A stretch of DNA of 64,000 bases from Alphaproteobacteria bacterium (GTDB lineage: Bacteria > Pseudomonadota > Alphaproteobacteria > UBA6615). This document shows positions 34,582-43,899 of the stretch, one piece after another. Position 1 is the stretch's first letter. Each line of letters opens with the position of its first letter. The notes beneath the pieces were generated by a model. That model did not search any database. It had not been told where the DNA came from and saw nothing but the letters and a program-made list of their open reading frames with translations. Location: contig JAJFIX010000007.1 in NCBI GenBank assembly GCA_021774575.1, positions 62,001 to 126,000 on the forward strand. The letters are read 5' to 3'. A program made the translations under genes and the position numbers.

Positions 34582-36390
34582 CTATGATAGAATATTATTT
34601 CCTTGAGTCGAATCAAGATAGGTATGCATCGCCCAGCGACGAAAGCCGCGGTTACTTGAAGTTTTTTCTGTGGAGCCCAGCCAGTCTTGCATCGGTGTGC
34701 CAAATCCTGTTTTTGGACGCTCAAAAACTTCTGCAGGCAAGGCGACATTGGGTACATTGCGCAAATCTTCTTTGACTGGGGCAAAGTTCGGCCGTGCGAT
34801 ATATGGCGCCAATGAACGAAACAGTGAAATATCAACCAATGGCACACGAATTTCCAATGAATGAGCCATGCCTGCCCAATCTGAGTCACGTAGCAACATA
34901 TTGCGCATGTAGACGGTTAACTCCAGCGCGCTGACGCGTGCGCGATTCGTCGGTAAGTCTGTGAGAATTTCATCGAGTCTGATAAATGGCTGTAGCGTTG
35001 CCCAACCTTCGCGCAACATGTCTTTATCAAGGAACTTTGTAAGTTCCCATGGCATAAACAGTGATCGCCGAAGAACGTATGCGCCGGAATAACGACCACC
35101 ATATTCAAACAGGCCTGCATATTTAGGCGACGTAAAACGTCGAATTATGGGCGCAGACAACACCCGAAACAACCGTCCCAAGCCAGGCACCTTGCCCGGA
35201 ATTCCGATTCGTGAAACAGATTTTGGAACTTGCCAAAATGTGGGATAGCTTCCGAACAGTTCATCGCCACCTAGTCCCGATAGCGCAACTTTCAGGCCAG
35301 ATCTAGCAGCACCACGAGCAACCAAGTATGTATTGACACCGTCTATACTCGGTTGATCCATGCTTCCTAGAAGGTTTGGTAATTCGTCGATGAAATCCTC
35401 TTTCGAGATCCACTGCGCATGATGCGTACAATTGTAGATTTCTGCCACATTGGCAGCGAGCGGGGTCTCGTCGCGATCGCTGTTTCTGAATTCCTCGAAT
35501 GCAAGGGTGTGGGCCTCGATATTTGGCGATATTTCCGACGCTAAAGCAGCGAGAATACCAGAATCCACGCCAGCTGACAGGAAGAGTCCTACAGGAACGT
35601 CGGAGACAAGATGGTGTCGCACACTGTCTCGAACTGCTTCGTGCAAAATTTCTGCTATCGGTTTAACTGTAATATCTTCGGAGCCCGCTCTCCTAAATTC
35701 ATCCGAAACACTAAAAAAGGGGACAGGTGGTCGTGGCCCATTTCCATCCACCCACATTGTATGGCCGGCCTGTAGAGCAACCAAATTTCGATACAATGTG
35801 AAAGGCTCTGGAACATTGCCCCAAAGAAAGAAACCAACATGCCCCGCCGGCTCAGGTGCAACGTCGAAACCTGCACCGCCAATAAGCGCCTTGACTTGCG
35901 ACACAACACGAATTACCCGTCCGTCATTATGGTAGTATAACGGCTTTATCCCGAACGGATCACGTGCCAGAAATAATCCTTGCCGTTTCTTATCCCAAAT
36001 CGCAAACGCAAACATTCCCCGTAGGATATGAACAACTTCAGCTCCGTATTCTCTGTATGCATGCAGGATGACTTCGGTATCACTTTGGGTGCGAAACCGA
36101 TACCCTTTGGCGCTAAGCAAGTCCCTAACTGCCCTGTAATTGTATATTTCGCCGTTGTAGACAATCCGTAGCTGCCCGTCCGCTGTTTCCATCGGTTGGC
36201 GACCGGAGTCGGTTGGGTCAATGATCGCCAACCGACGATGCGCCATACCCAATCGCTCGTCCTTCGATAGCCAAAGTCCCTTCCCATCGGGACCACGGGG
36301 CACCATACAATTGTTGATCCGTTCAAGTTCATGCAATGAAACATTCTTAGCGCGCTTATTATAGGCAAATATGACTGCTATTCCGCACAT
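34582..36390 (-). CDS. asnB: asparagine synthase (glutamine-hydrolysing) family amidotransferase
   Basis: A complete 602-residue protein. Residue 2 is the catalytic Cys of the class II glutaminase domain (MCGIAVIF), with MVPRGPDGKGLW, RLAIIDPTDSGRQP and GEIYNYRAVRD behind it. The synthetase domain has the PP-loop LFLSAGVDSGILAALA and LSGLGGDELFGSYPTFW. In polysaccharide clusters AsnB-like enzymes of this type can amidate sugar uronic acids instead of aspartate; that role is an inference from its surroundings of transposase remnants and a Wzx/Wzy cluster. It is the only intact gene between 33 and 40 kb, on the minus strand. Free asparagine synthesis is the alternative. Confidence 0.9.
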   Translation of the reverse strand: MCGIAVIFAYNKRAKNVSLHELERINNCMVPRGPDGKGLWLSKDERLGMAHRRLAIIDPTDSGRQPMETADGQLRIVYNGEIYNYRAVRDLLSAKGYRFRTQSDTEVILHAYREYGAEVVHILRGMFAFAIWDKKRQGLFLARDPFGIKPLYYHNDGRVIRVVSQVKALIGGAGFDVAPEPAGHVGFFLWGNVPEPFTLYRNLVALQAGHTMWVDGNGPRPPVPFFSVSDEFRRAGSEDITVKPIAEILHEAVRDSVRHHLVSDVPVGLFLSAGVDSGILAALASEISPNIEAHTLAFEEFRNSDRDETPLAANVAEIYNCTHHAQWISKEDFIDELPNLLGSMDQPSIDGVNTYLVARGAARSGLKVALSGLGGDELFGSYPTFWQVPKSVSRIGIPGKVPGLGRLFRVLSAPIIRRFTSPKYAGLFEYGGRYSGAYVLRRSLFMPWELTKFLDKDMLREGWATLQPFIRLDEILTDLPTNRARVSALELTVYMRNMLLRDSDWAGMAHSLEIRVPLVDISLFRSLAPYIARPNFAPVKEDLRNVPNVALPAEVFERPKTGFGTPMQDWLGSTEKTSSNRGFRRWAMHTYLDSTQGNNILS

Positions 36391-36559
36391 TTTTTTTACT
36401 TACGATGATGAATTTATATTATCGCATCTAAATGAAGTTCGACCATTAGCCCATTATTTCTCTGTCGTCTAGTTCTATATGTTTGGGTTGCTGAGCAGGT
36501 TCCGGCTTCCGAAACAGTTTGCCAGCGTTGCTAACGTGTATGATTTATGAATATCATGC

Positions 36560-36790
36560 CGCCACTGACACCTGTGTTTTTTGTCAATGAGATCGCCCGG
36601 CGTCTCTCGGTCAAGCATGGGGTGTGGCTGGCCGGTATTGTAAAATGCCATCCACTGTCGATGACAGGCCTGGAATGTAAAGTGTTGGTCAATTCGTGGA
36701 GATTGACAATCTCGTATTTCATGGACCGCCAAAGGCGCTGAATCAAGATACTGTCCATTAGCTGGCGCACCGATGACGACTGTAACCTTC
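36560..36790 (-). pseudogene. C-terminal remnant of an IS3-family transposase
   Basis: Read leftwards, MDSILIQRLWRSMKYEIVNLHEL (catalytic Glu position replaced by Gln) and then, in another frame, CHRQWMAFYNTGQPHPMLDRETPGDLI match the end of an IS3-type integrase core. The two parts are out of register, so at least one frameshift is present. The upstream part of the gene is missing because an IS481 element begins at 36,791; that element probably inserted here. Confidence 0.7.
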
Positions 36791-37342
36791 GATTGCTCGC
36801 GAGACATCCGACATTCAATTTCAGATTTATTGCTTTTCACTAAGCAATTTGTAAGGTGCTTTTCCACTGCAGCGCCGTGGGTTATGTTGAAGTTGTAAAA
36901 CCGCTTCCATTCATCGAGTCTTGCATCAAGATCCACATCCCCTTTGTAGCTCAGAAGTGGTAAAACTCAATTCTGGTCGGATCGATGCTATTGTTCGACT
37001 TTGCCATTGAGCTGTGGTGTGCCGCATTTGATGTATGCTTGCCTGATCCCCAAATCTTCGACATGCCAGTGGAATTTTGCCTGGAGTTCATGGCCGCTAT
37101 TCGTCCGTATTCTACGGATACGGAACGGGAACCTTTCGATGGCGTGATCGATAAAGTCGATGACGTTTACGTGAGTATGTTTTCCATACATTTTGAGTGT
37201 CCGAACACGTGTGGCATTATCGATAAGGTATATTGAAAGAGGCGTACTTTCTGTAACCGTCCGGCCAACCCGCTCTAACGCGCCTTGCAAATGAGGGTTA
37301 ATGTCCGCTTAGTTTTGATGGACACTAACGGGATATTTTCGT

Positions 37343-37701
37343 GTGACGGATCGGCGGAGGCGCAGGCGTTGGAATGAGTCCGAGAAGCGTATGATCTGCG
37401 ATCAGACGCGGCTTGCAGGCGTTTCGGTATCGCAGGTTGCACGTCAGTCGTTATGACGTGAACGCCAATCAGATTTTCAACTGGCTTAAGGATCCCCGCT
37501 TTGCGGCAGCTGAGGCGGACGATAAGGCGGCCTGTTTCCTGCCGGTCGAGATTGTGGCCTCTGGCCCGCACACCGACAAACGCCCTATGGCTTGCGACGG
37601 CGAGATCGAGATTGCGCTTACCGGCGGTCCATCGTCTGAGCATTAGCGGTATTTACGATCCCTATGCGCTCGCGCGTTTGATCCGGAGCTTGGCCGGGTG
37701 A
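37343..37701 (+). pseudogene. IS66 accessory protein TnpA, frameshifted
   Basis: The HTH-containing protein begins from a GTG at 37,343 (RRWNESEKRMICDQTRLAGVSVSQVARQ). One extra T near 37,448 moves the frame to YDVNANQIFNWLKDPRF and CFLPVEIVASG. One extra C near 37,631 moves it again to [23 protein letters not shown]. The natural end at 37,701 overlaps the tnpB start by four bases. Two single-base insertions make it inactive. Confidence 0.8.
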
Positions 37702-38045
37702 TCCCGGTTCCCACAAACACGAGGGTTTGGCTGGCGGCCGGGGTGACGGACATGCGCAAGGGCTTCGCTGGTCTGTCGGCACAAGCGGAGAAGGTTCTCA
37801 AGGCGGCCCCGTATTGCAGTCATCTGTTTGTGTTCCGGGGGCGCCGGGGCGATTTGATCAAGTTGACCTGGTTCGAGGGCCAGGGAGCGTGTCTGTTTAG
37901 CCAACGGCTTGAGAAGCGTAGGTTCGTGTGGCCTGCGACGAAGGACGGCAAACTTTGCCTGACGCCGGCCCAGTTGTCGATGCTGCTTGAAGGGCTGGAT
38001 TGGCGCACGCCACAATGGACCTGGCGGCCCCTGACGACGGGTTGA
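37698..38045 (+). CDS. tnpB: IS66 family accessory protein TnpB
   Basis: An intact 115-residue protein of normal length for IS66 Orf2. It has the conserved [47 protein letters not shown] and [10 protein letters not shown] blocks, with [13 protein letters not shown] near the end. Its role is accessory to IS66 transposition and not well understood. The ATG overlaps the end of tnpA. It is the only gene of this element still open, which fits chance survival rather than function. Confidence 0.9.
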   Translation: MIPVPTNTRVWLAAGVTDMRKGFAGLSAQAEKVLKAAPYCSHLFVFRGRRGDLIKLTWFEGQGACLFSQRLEKRRFVWPATKDGKLCLTPAQLSMLLEGLDWRTPQWTWRPLTTG

Positions 38046-38120
38046 GTAAACCGTGTATTTTCAATGGATTGGCTGCGTTGTGGGATTCCCTTCAGCCCCT
38101 TCGTCTGATAAATTCTCGCT

Positions 38121-39646
38121 ATGTTCGACGACTTCAACAAGCTGCCCGACGATCCCGCCCTGTTGAAGGGACTGATCGCCTCGATGGCGTCTGAGCTGAC
38201 GAGCCGGGATGTTCTGATCGCAAAGTTGAAGTATCAACTTTCGGGCCTTCGCCGCCAACAGTTCGGCGCGCGTTCGGAGAGCCTCGACCAGCTTGAGCTG
38301 ACCCTGGAGGAAGAAGAAATCGCGCGGGCGGCGGAGGCACCTGCGCCTCTGCCGGAGAGTGCCCCCGATTGTATCGACGGGAAGAAACAGCCAAAACGGC
38401 GTCCGTTGCCCGATCACCTGCCGCGCCGCGAGACGGTGCTGGGGATCGGCGAAGACTGCGCCTCGTGCGGTGGCAAGCTGCGCCGGCTCGGCCAGGATGC
38501 GACCGAGGAACTGGAGTATGTGCCGGGCGGGTTTGTCGTGAACCGAATCGTACGTCCTCGAACGGCCTGTTCGTGTTGCGAGAAGATCAGCCAAGCCGCA
38601 TTGCCGTCGCGCCCAATTGAGCGCGGGCGTCTCGGGGCCGGGGCTGTTGGCCCATGTTCTGGTCAACAAATACGCCGACCATCTTCCGCTTTATCGGCAA
38701 AGCCAGATATTCGAACGCGACGGGATCGATCTGGAGCGCTCAACGCTCGCCGATTGGGTGGGTAAATCGACCGCGCTCCTGGAACCGCTGGCCAATGCTA
38801 TTGGCCGCCATGTCCTGCGCGGTCAGGCAATCTTCGCCGACGATACGCCGGTAAAGATGCAAGCACCGGGGACGGGCAAGACAAAGACGGCGCGGTTCTG
38901 GGCCTATGTCCGCGATGAACGGCCATGGTCTGGGATGGGGCCGGCGATGCACCCCCGGCGGCCTGGTATCGGTTCAGCATCGATCGCAAGGGCATGCGGA
39001 CGAGCGAACATCTCAAAGACTATTCGGGCTGGATGCATTCCGATGGCTATGCCGGGATCGAGCAACTCTATCGAACAGGCCGGATCAACGAGGTCGCCTG
39101 CATGGCGCATATCAGGCGTACGCTCGTCGATGTGCACAAAGCCCAAGGCTCTGCTATCGCCGAGGAAGCAATCCGACGGATCGCCGGGCTCTATGCCATC
39201 GAGAAAGAAGCGCGTGGTTCACCGCCCGATGTTCGGCGGCGGCTCAGGCAAGAAAAGGCAAAGCCCGTTCTCGACGATCTTGAACATTGGCTTGGGCTCC
39301 AGCTCACACGGATATCCGGCAAAACGCCGCTGGCGCTGGCAATCCGCTATGCCCTAACCCGCATCAAGCGGCTCAGGCCCTATCTCGCGATCATGGCTTT
39401 CTGGAACTGGATAACAATACCGCCGAAAGAAGCATGCGCGCTATCGCCATAGGCCGTAAGAATTGGCTCTTTGCCGGGTCGGAACGGGGCGGCAGGTCGG
39501 CTGCTATCGCCTACACGCTGATCGAAACCGCCAAGCTCAATGGTGTCGATCCGCAGGCATGGCTCACCGACACGCTCGACCGCATCGCCGATCACAAAAT
39601 CACACGTATCGACGAACTCCTGCCTTGGCGTTACGCTCAAGACTGA
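38121..39646 (+). pseudogene. IS66 transposase TnpC, multiple frameshifts
   Basis: The protein starts at 38,121 (LPDDPALLKGLIASMASELTS, then LKYQLSGLRRQQFGARSESLD, a leucine-rich coiled region). The zinc-finger-like part is CASCGGKLRRLGQD and CSCCEKISQ. The frame moves near 38,600 to VLVNKYADHLPLYRQSQIFERDG and FADDTPVKMQAPGTGK. It moves again near 38,930 to the central catalytic part (YSGWMHSDGYAGIEQLY, EVACMAHIRRTLVDVHK), and again near 39,400 to [28 protein letters not shown]. Three shifts across an otherwise well preserved DDE transposase indicate decay by small indels. Confidence 0.87.
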
Positions 39647-40226
39647 GCGTAACAGCACGAACCCATCAGCGTCAGAGCGGGCTCACCGGACGGAGACTAC
39701 CATCTTACCCATTTTACCGTTGAATGTCAGGAACTTGACATCCATCTGAATGTGATGTCCGGGAACTTACTTGTTAAACCTTTTGGTGTGGATTTTTCTC
39801 ATGCACATGCTCCGCGGAAAGCGAATGAAACCATTGCGCTCGGGTATGCGTGAGACCGTCGCATCCGATAATTCGATGCTGTGATAACGTTCCAAATATA
39901 AAACAAACTGCATCGGGTCGAGATGGTATTTGCGCCGAAGATGAAGAACTTTCTCCTCGATCTCATTCGGTGGTTTATTGGCATGCATTTGGGGATCGCA
40001 GGCCGGTTGATCAGGCCCTCTTCTCCATCTTTTGGGAATGCAGCTTTCCACCGGTAAAAGCTAGTTCTGCCAATGCCAAAATAATGGCAGGCTTTGGCAA
40101 CATGCCCTGTTTCCTCAGCACGTTGCAATGTGCGCATTTTGCGTTGTATCTCGCGCCGATCCTTGCTCATGAACATCTCCTTTATTCCAAATGAGGGAGG
40201 TTAAAGAAAATGTCTCGCAAGTAACA

Positions 40227-40573
40227 ATATATCTAAAGTGCTAGCGGCCTGAGAATAGTACTACAATACCGACTGTTCTCTCTCGGAGCCGGATGGAATA
40301 TCATCGACGGAGTTCATGGCTGTGCAGCCGGCACAGATGGGAAAATCAACCGGCCAGCTTCCCTTTTAGATAGAAGGTGATCAGTTTTCAAATCACTGTT
40401 TTGAGGGGGAAGCTCATTGTCAACCTGTAGAAGTATACGGTGCTTCCCAAGTTTTGTAATTGCATGATTGTTCAGGTAGAATAATGGCTAGGTTGGCCTC
40501 ATAAACCCCGGTTGCGTAAATAATATTATCAACCCGCGAGAGCGGGTGCCTTTTTTTGTGAAAGTAACAAATA
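40227..40573. other. intergenic region before the flippase gene
   Basis: No gene is supported here: a minus-strand frame covering 40,420-40,746 runs into the flippase coding region and has no family features. The region is AT-rich and presumably contains the promoter of the Wzx-Wzy pair. CCCGCGAGAGCGGG near 40,531-40,545 forms a short stem followed by TGCCTTTTTTTG, a terminator-like element just upstream of the flippase start. Confidence 0.45.
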
Positions 40574-41947
40574 ATGTATAGTGGCCTAAAGCAAAGACTG
40601 ATGAAAGGCGTTTTGGCGAAGGGTTTAGGCCATGGCTCGCTAAATGCTATCAGACTCGCCGAAGTACCTCTGTTTCTATATTTTTGGGGAGCGGAGTTGT
40701 ATGGCGAATGGCTGATACTTGCCGCACTCCCCATGTATATTGCCATGAGTGACTTTGGTTTTTCAGGGGCGGCCGGCAGAGAAATTACTATGTTAGTCGG
40801 CAGCGGAAATCGAATTGAGGCATTGTCCGTCTTTCAGTCTATATCGATTCTTATAATCGGCTTGCTTGGCGCGTTGATCATTATACCGTTATCTATTTTG
40901 GCGGTTCTACCAGTAGAGAAATTATTTAATTTAACACAAATTGAACCAATAACATTTGTTATGGTGGCAGCCCTATTAAGCATTACCAGCTCTCTTTCTG
41001 TCTACATGAAATTATTGCTGGGAGTCTATAGTTCAGAAGGTTACTATTCGAGGGGTTTTTTGTTTATTACTTTTACTCTTTCTGGGCAATTTGCTTGCGT
41101 TGCCCTAGCGGTCGCTTCAGGGGCAGGCCCATTGACTGTAGCTATAGTGACTTTGTCGACTCAAGTTATCGGCCTGTTTATCATGAATTTATCGGCTTAT
41201 AGAATTGCGCCATGGCTTCAATTTGGCATTTCTAACATTAATTATGATAAAATTCGCAGTCTGGCAAAACCCTCATTCGCGGGTATGGCCATGCCTTTTG
41301 GTCAGGTGGCGACTCACTCTGGCATTAGGCTGATCATAGGCCTAATTCTTGGACCTGTATTCGTTGTTTCATTTGTGGCTCACCGACAACTGGCGCGTTT
41401 AGTTACTTTCGTAGCGACTTTCGCCCAGCCTTTCGAGGTCGAGTTGAGCAGAACATACAGCAGTGGAGAGATGGGTGATTTTATTTTATTATCCCAAAAA
41501 ACACTCCAGGTCCTTCTTTGGGCGCTGTTGCCCGTTGTGCTGCTGTCATGGCTTGTCGCCTCGAATGTCTTCCATATATGGCTAGGGGGACGGATCAGTT
41601 TTAACTCGACTTTGTTCAACATACTACTGGTAGCATCCTTTCTTGAAGCGCTATGGTACATTGTGTTTTCCCCGACTCTCGCAATTAACGAACACGTCTC
41701 GCCCGCAATAAAATACGTATTAATCAGCTCGGTGCTTATTCCACTTGGCTATTTTGCGTGCAAATTATCAGGGTTAGGCGCGGTGGCAGGCGTATTGGTG
41801 CTAACAGAAGGAATCATGTTGGCTGTTGTTGTGCAGAAGTTATTGTCTCTCTCCAGACAGAAATTTTGGCACTGGCTAAAGCAAGTTACTAGGTTTCCTT
41901 CGTACGCTATCCGGAGGCTAATAAATATTGACGCGAAGGATGCGTAA
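40574..41947 (+). CDS. wzx: polysaccharide flippase, Wzx-like (MOP superfamily)
   Basis: A 457-residue integral membrane protein with about twelve hydrophobic segments, first near residues 30-65 and the last around 370-425. It fits the polysaccharide biosynthesis/MATE-like flippases that move undecaprenyl-linked repeat units across the inner membrane. Typical features are an early LYGEWLILAALPMYIAMSDFG block and a charged cytoplasmic C-terminus. Sequence conservation in the family is low, so the call rests on hydropathy, length and neighbours: a Wzy-type polymerase gene follows 2 bp downstream. The gene is markedly AT-richer than the core genes, a common sign of transfer for these loci. Confidence 0.82.
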   Translation: MYSGLKQRLMKGVLAKGLGHGSLNAIRLAEVPLFLYFWGAELYGEWLILAALPMYIAMSDFGFSGAAGREITMLVGSGNRIEALSVFQSISILIIGLLGALIIIPLSILAVLPVEKLFNLTQIEPITFVMVAALLSITSSLSVYMKLLLGVYSSEGYYSRGFLFITFTLSGQFACVALAVASGAGPLTVAIVTLSTQVIGLFIMNLSAYRIAPWLQFGISNINYDKIRSLAKPSFAGMAMPFGQVATHSGIRLIIGLILGPVFVVSFVAHRQLARLVTFVATFAQPFEVELSRTYSSGEMGDFILLSQKTLQVLLWALLPVVLLSWLVASNVFHIWLGGRISFNSTLFNILLVASFLEALWYIVFSPTLAINEHVSPAIKYVLISSVLIPLGYFACKLSGLGAVAGVLVLTEGIMLAVVVQKLLSLSRQKFWHWLKQVTRFPSYAIRRLINIDAKDA

Positions 41948-41949
41948 AC

Positions 41950-43245
41950 ATGCACCATCCAAAATATCAATCATTGTCCAAATATAAATACCGACGTGGA
42001 AAATTCGAAAAAAAAACGCAACGCTACTCAACAAGTTATACGGTCACGGTGTTAGCGATCGCTGTATGTATTGCTCTTGTAGTTCTTCCAATATTGTCAT
42101 TGTCCGAACCACAGTTGGCGTTCCAAAATGGAAGAGTTAGTTTTGTCGCACAACCGACCAGTATTTACGAATACGCAGTAGTAGTGTTATTGCTGGCAGC
42201 ATTTCTCCAAAAACCCATGCTTTACATAAATACGATTTCAGTCAACTTAAAAACTGAACCATTTTTTGCGATCTATTTATCAATCGTAATTCTTATTGCG
42301 ATAAATTCGTTATTGATCGGTAGTTTTGGAGCTTTTAGCCAGTCAATTGTTCTTCTTATATATTCATCATCGTTTGTCGTATTGCTCAGCGCTGAAGAGC
42401 ACGAAAGAAGAAAATTTTTGTACTATTTTTCAGTAGTTCTTCTCATTTTTATCATTATATCGGGTGTTTTGTATTGGCCCCCCAGCAACCGTTGGATGGG
42501 TGGTATCCACCCGAATAATTACGCTCAGCCGTTGCTAATTTTTGCTACCATAATTCTGATCAATACAAGGATTTTTCGGTTTATTGGAGTTCCCTTAGTA
42601 GTGTTTCTCATTCTCAGTGTTAGCAGCAGGTATGCGTTGTTCTCAATAGTTGTACTGTTAATGATATTTGGCTTTCTAAGAATAGCCGGAAGTAGAGGAA
42701 GGTATTCTCCGATTGCCCTCGCTGTCTTTTTTATATTGGTATTGTTCCTACTTACCATTGGTTATGAATTTGGGTTTGTTAACGACGTTCTGAAACTGGA
42801 TAACCGGTCCAGGGGGCTGACCTCAGGTGCGTCTGGGCGGATTGATTTGCTGCAATATTTTGTCCCTCAACTCGAACAAAGGCCGTTTACGGGATTTGGG
42901 TTCAGACAAAAGGGTGAATATTTTGGAGTGCATAATGGTTTTTTAAATACTGTTTTGGAAAATGGCCTTATTATTGCCGCAATGCTATTTTTTTTGGTTG
43001 CGATAAAATATTTAACTTGGTTCCACAGAATTGCCTTGGGTCGATATGGTAACGATTTCGCGAGTAGGGAACAGTTAACAGGATTCTGTATATTTACTAT
43101 GGTTCTTGTCTCCGCGGTATTTCAACCCCAATTAATTAACTTTGGTGATATTATGGGTGTCATGATGATTTTTTCTTTTGTATTTCCAATCGGGCTGGCT
43201 AAACCTGGGAGGGGCAGTAGCCAGGTTGGGAAAAAAAGCGTTTGA
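41950..43245 (+). CDS. wzy: O-antigen ligase/polymerase (Wzy/WaaL-like)
   Basis: A 431-residue membrane protein. A basic cytoplasmic N-terminus (YKYRRGKFEKKTQRYS) is followed by about ten to twelve hydrophobic segments. A larger extracytoplasmic loop near residues 275-325 contains SGRIDLLQYFVPQLEQRPFTGFGFRQKGEYFGVHNGFLNTVLENG. The GFG...HNGFL pattern in that loop is the hallmark of the Wzy_C/O-antigen ligase family. It polymerises or ligates lipid-linked repeat units; because a flippase precedes it and an autokinase is nearby, a polymerase role is favoured. The gene is AT-rich like wzx. Confidence 0.82.
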   Translation: MHHPKYQSLSKYKYRRGKFEKKTQRYSTSYTVTVLAIAVCIALVVLPILSLSEPQLAFQNGRVSFVAQPTSIYEYAVVVLLLAAFLQKPMLYINTISVNLKTEPFFAIYLSIVILIAINSLLIGSFGAFSQSIVLLIYSSSFVVLLSAEEHERRKFLYYFSVVLLIFIIISGVLYWPPSNRWMGGIHPNNYAQPLLIFATIILINTRIFRFIGVPLVVFLILSVSSRYALFSIVVLLMIFGFLRIAGSRGRYSPIALAVFFILVLFLLTIGYEFGFVNDVLKLDNRSRGLTSGASGRIDLLQYFVPQLEQRPFTGFGFRQKGEYFGVHNGFLNTVLENGLIIAAMLFFLVAIKYLTWFHRIALGRYGNDFASREQLTGFCIFTMVLVSAVFQPQLINFGDIMGVMMIFSFVFPIGLAKPGRGSSQVGKKSV

Positions 43246-43450
43246 CCTTTGTGATGACGTATAGTCGGCCAATTTTTACTTGAGTTTGGGGGCCTTGAAG
43301 CGCTCCCTAAAGTTGAGTTGTCCGGCTTGATATTTTCCGAGTTTCATAATTGTAGTGGAAAACTCTCCACTGCAGTGGCATGCAGTTCTACTGGACTTGC
43401 CCGTAAAAAGTGGAAGGACTTTTGATAGATTATTCTTATCAGGAGGACCC

Positions 43451-43835
43451 TATGAGTACACCAATACGACAGGAGTTCACGGTCGATTTTAGGCGTGAAG
43501 CGGTGTGGTTTACGTTGGCAAGCAGTAAAATGATCCGCCATGTTTTCGACGATTTTTGGCATTGGCCTTTCGACGTTGACGCGCTGGAAACGGCAGAATC
43601 ACGATGCTGATTTACTGGCTGGCCCGCATGACGATGTCGGCATGGAACTGTCGTGCCGGCGTAAGCAGAACGAACTTCTGCGCCAGGAACGTGCTCAACT
43701 AAGATGGGCCACAGTCTTCTTTGGCGAGGAGGCAAGTCGATGAGGTTCGAACTCATTGTTGCGGTGACGGCTAGGCAGCCATTCAACAAGCGCCGACCGT
43801 TCCTCATCGAACGCGACTTTGAGTATCCATTTTTT
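43451..43835 (+). pseudogene. IS3-family remnant (orfA and start of orfB)
   Basis: MSTPIRQEFTVDFRREAV, with AGGAGG before its ATG, begins an orfA. It loses frame at about 43,540 and continues as FGIGLSTLTRWKRQNHDADLL, then KQNELLRQERAQLRWATVFFGEEASR, a leucine-zipper-like end. MRFELIVAVTARQPF at 43,741 resembles an orfB start and then decays. It sits between the Wzy gene and the oxidoreductase gene, so insertion sequences have reached the polysaccharide cluster itself. Confidence 0.7.
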
Positions 43836-43899
43836 TGACGACGGCCAAACAGTATTCTGTTACGAGACTATGATATGATCGTTTTTTAGGGTAATTCTT

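Larger units (their letters stand above)
37253..39697 (+). mobile_element. IS66-family insertion sequence (2,445 bp, degenerate)
   Basis: The terminal inverted repeats are recognisable: the left end reads GTAACCGTCCGGCCAACCCG and on to 37,281. The right end, read inwards on the minus strand from 39,697, begins GTCTCCGTCCGGTGAGCCCG, so most of about 29 positions agree. The flanking octamers TACTTTCT (37,245-37,252) and TACCATCT (39,698-39,705) agree at six of eight places, as expected for an aged 8-bp target duplication. Inside are the three IS66 genes tnpA, tnpB and tnpC in order. tnpA and tnpC are frameshifted, tnpB is intact. Confidence 0.88.
36791..40226 (-). mobile_element. IS481-family element split by an IS66 insertion
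   Basis: The two outer ends are similar: outer-to-inner TGTTACTTGCGAGACAT at 40,226-40,210 (minus strand) and GATTGCTCGCGAGACAT at 36,791-36,807. Taking out the IS66 element and one 8-bp duplication leaves about 983 bp, the size of a normal IS481. The transposase reads leftwards. The N-terminal HTH lies at 40,176-39,960 (RREIQRKMRTLQRAEETGHVA, GIGRTSFYRW). The middle runs to 39,698 (EIEEKVLHLRRKYHL, HHIQMDVKFLTFNGK). After IS66 come NATRVRTLKMYGKH and ELQAKFHWHVEDLGIRQAYIK, ending SGKAPYKLLSEKQ with a stop at 36,827-36,829. It contains at least one nonsense codon and several frameshifts, so it is dead. Confidence 0.85.

Noticed and set aside
40430-40573. JUMPstart/ops element ahead of wzx
   Set aside because: The GGCGGTAG core was looked for in this gap and not seen; the one similar word near 32,900 is inside the recombinase gene.
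40420-40746. 108-codon minus-strand frame before and within wzx
   Set aside because: It overlaps the N-terminus of an integral membrane protein on the other strand; shadow frame.
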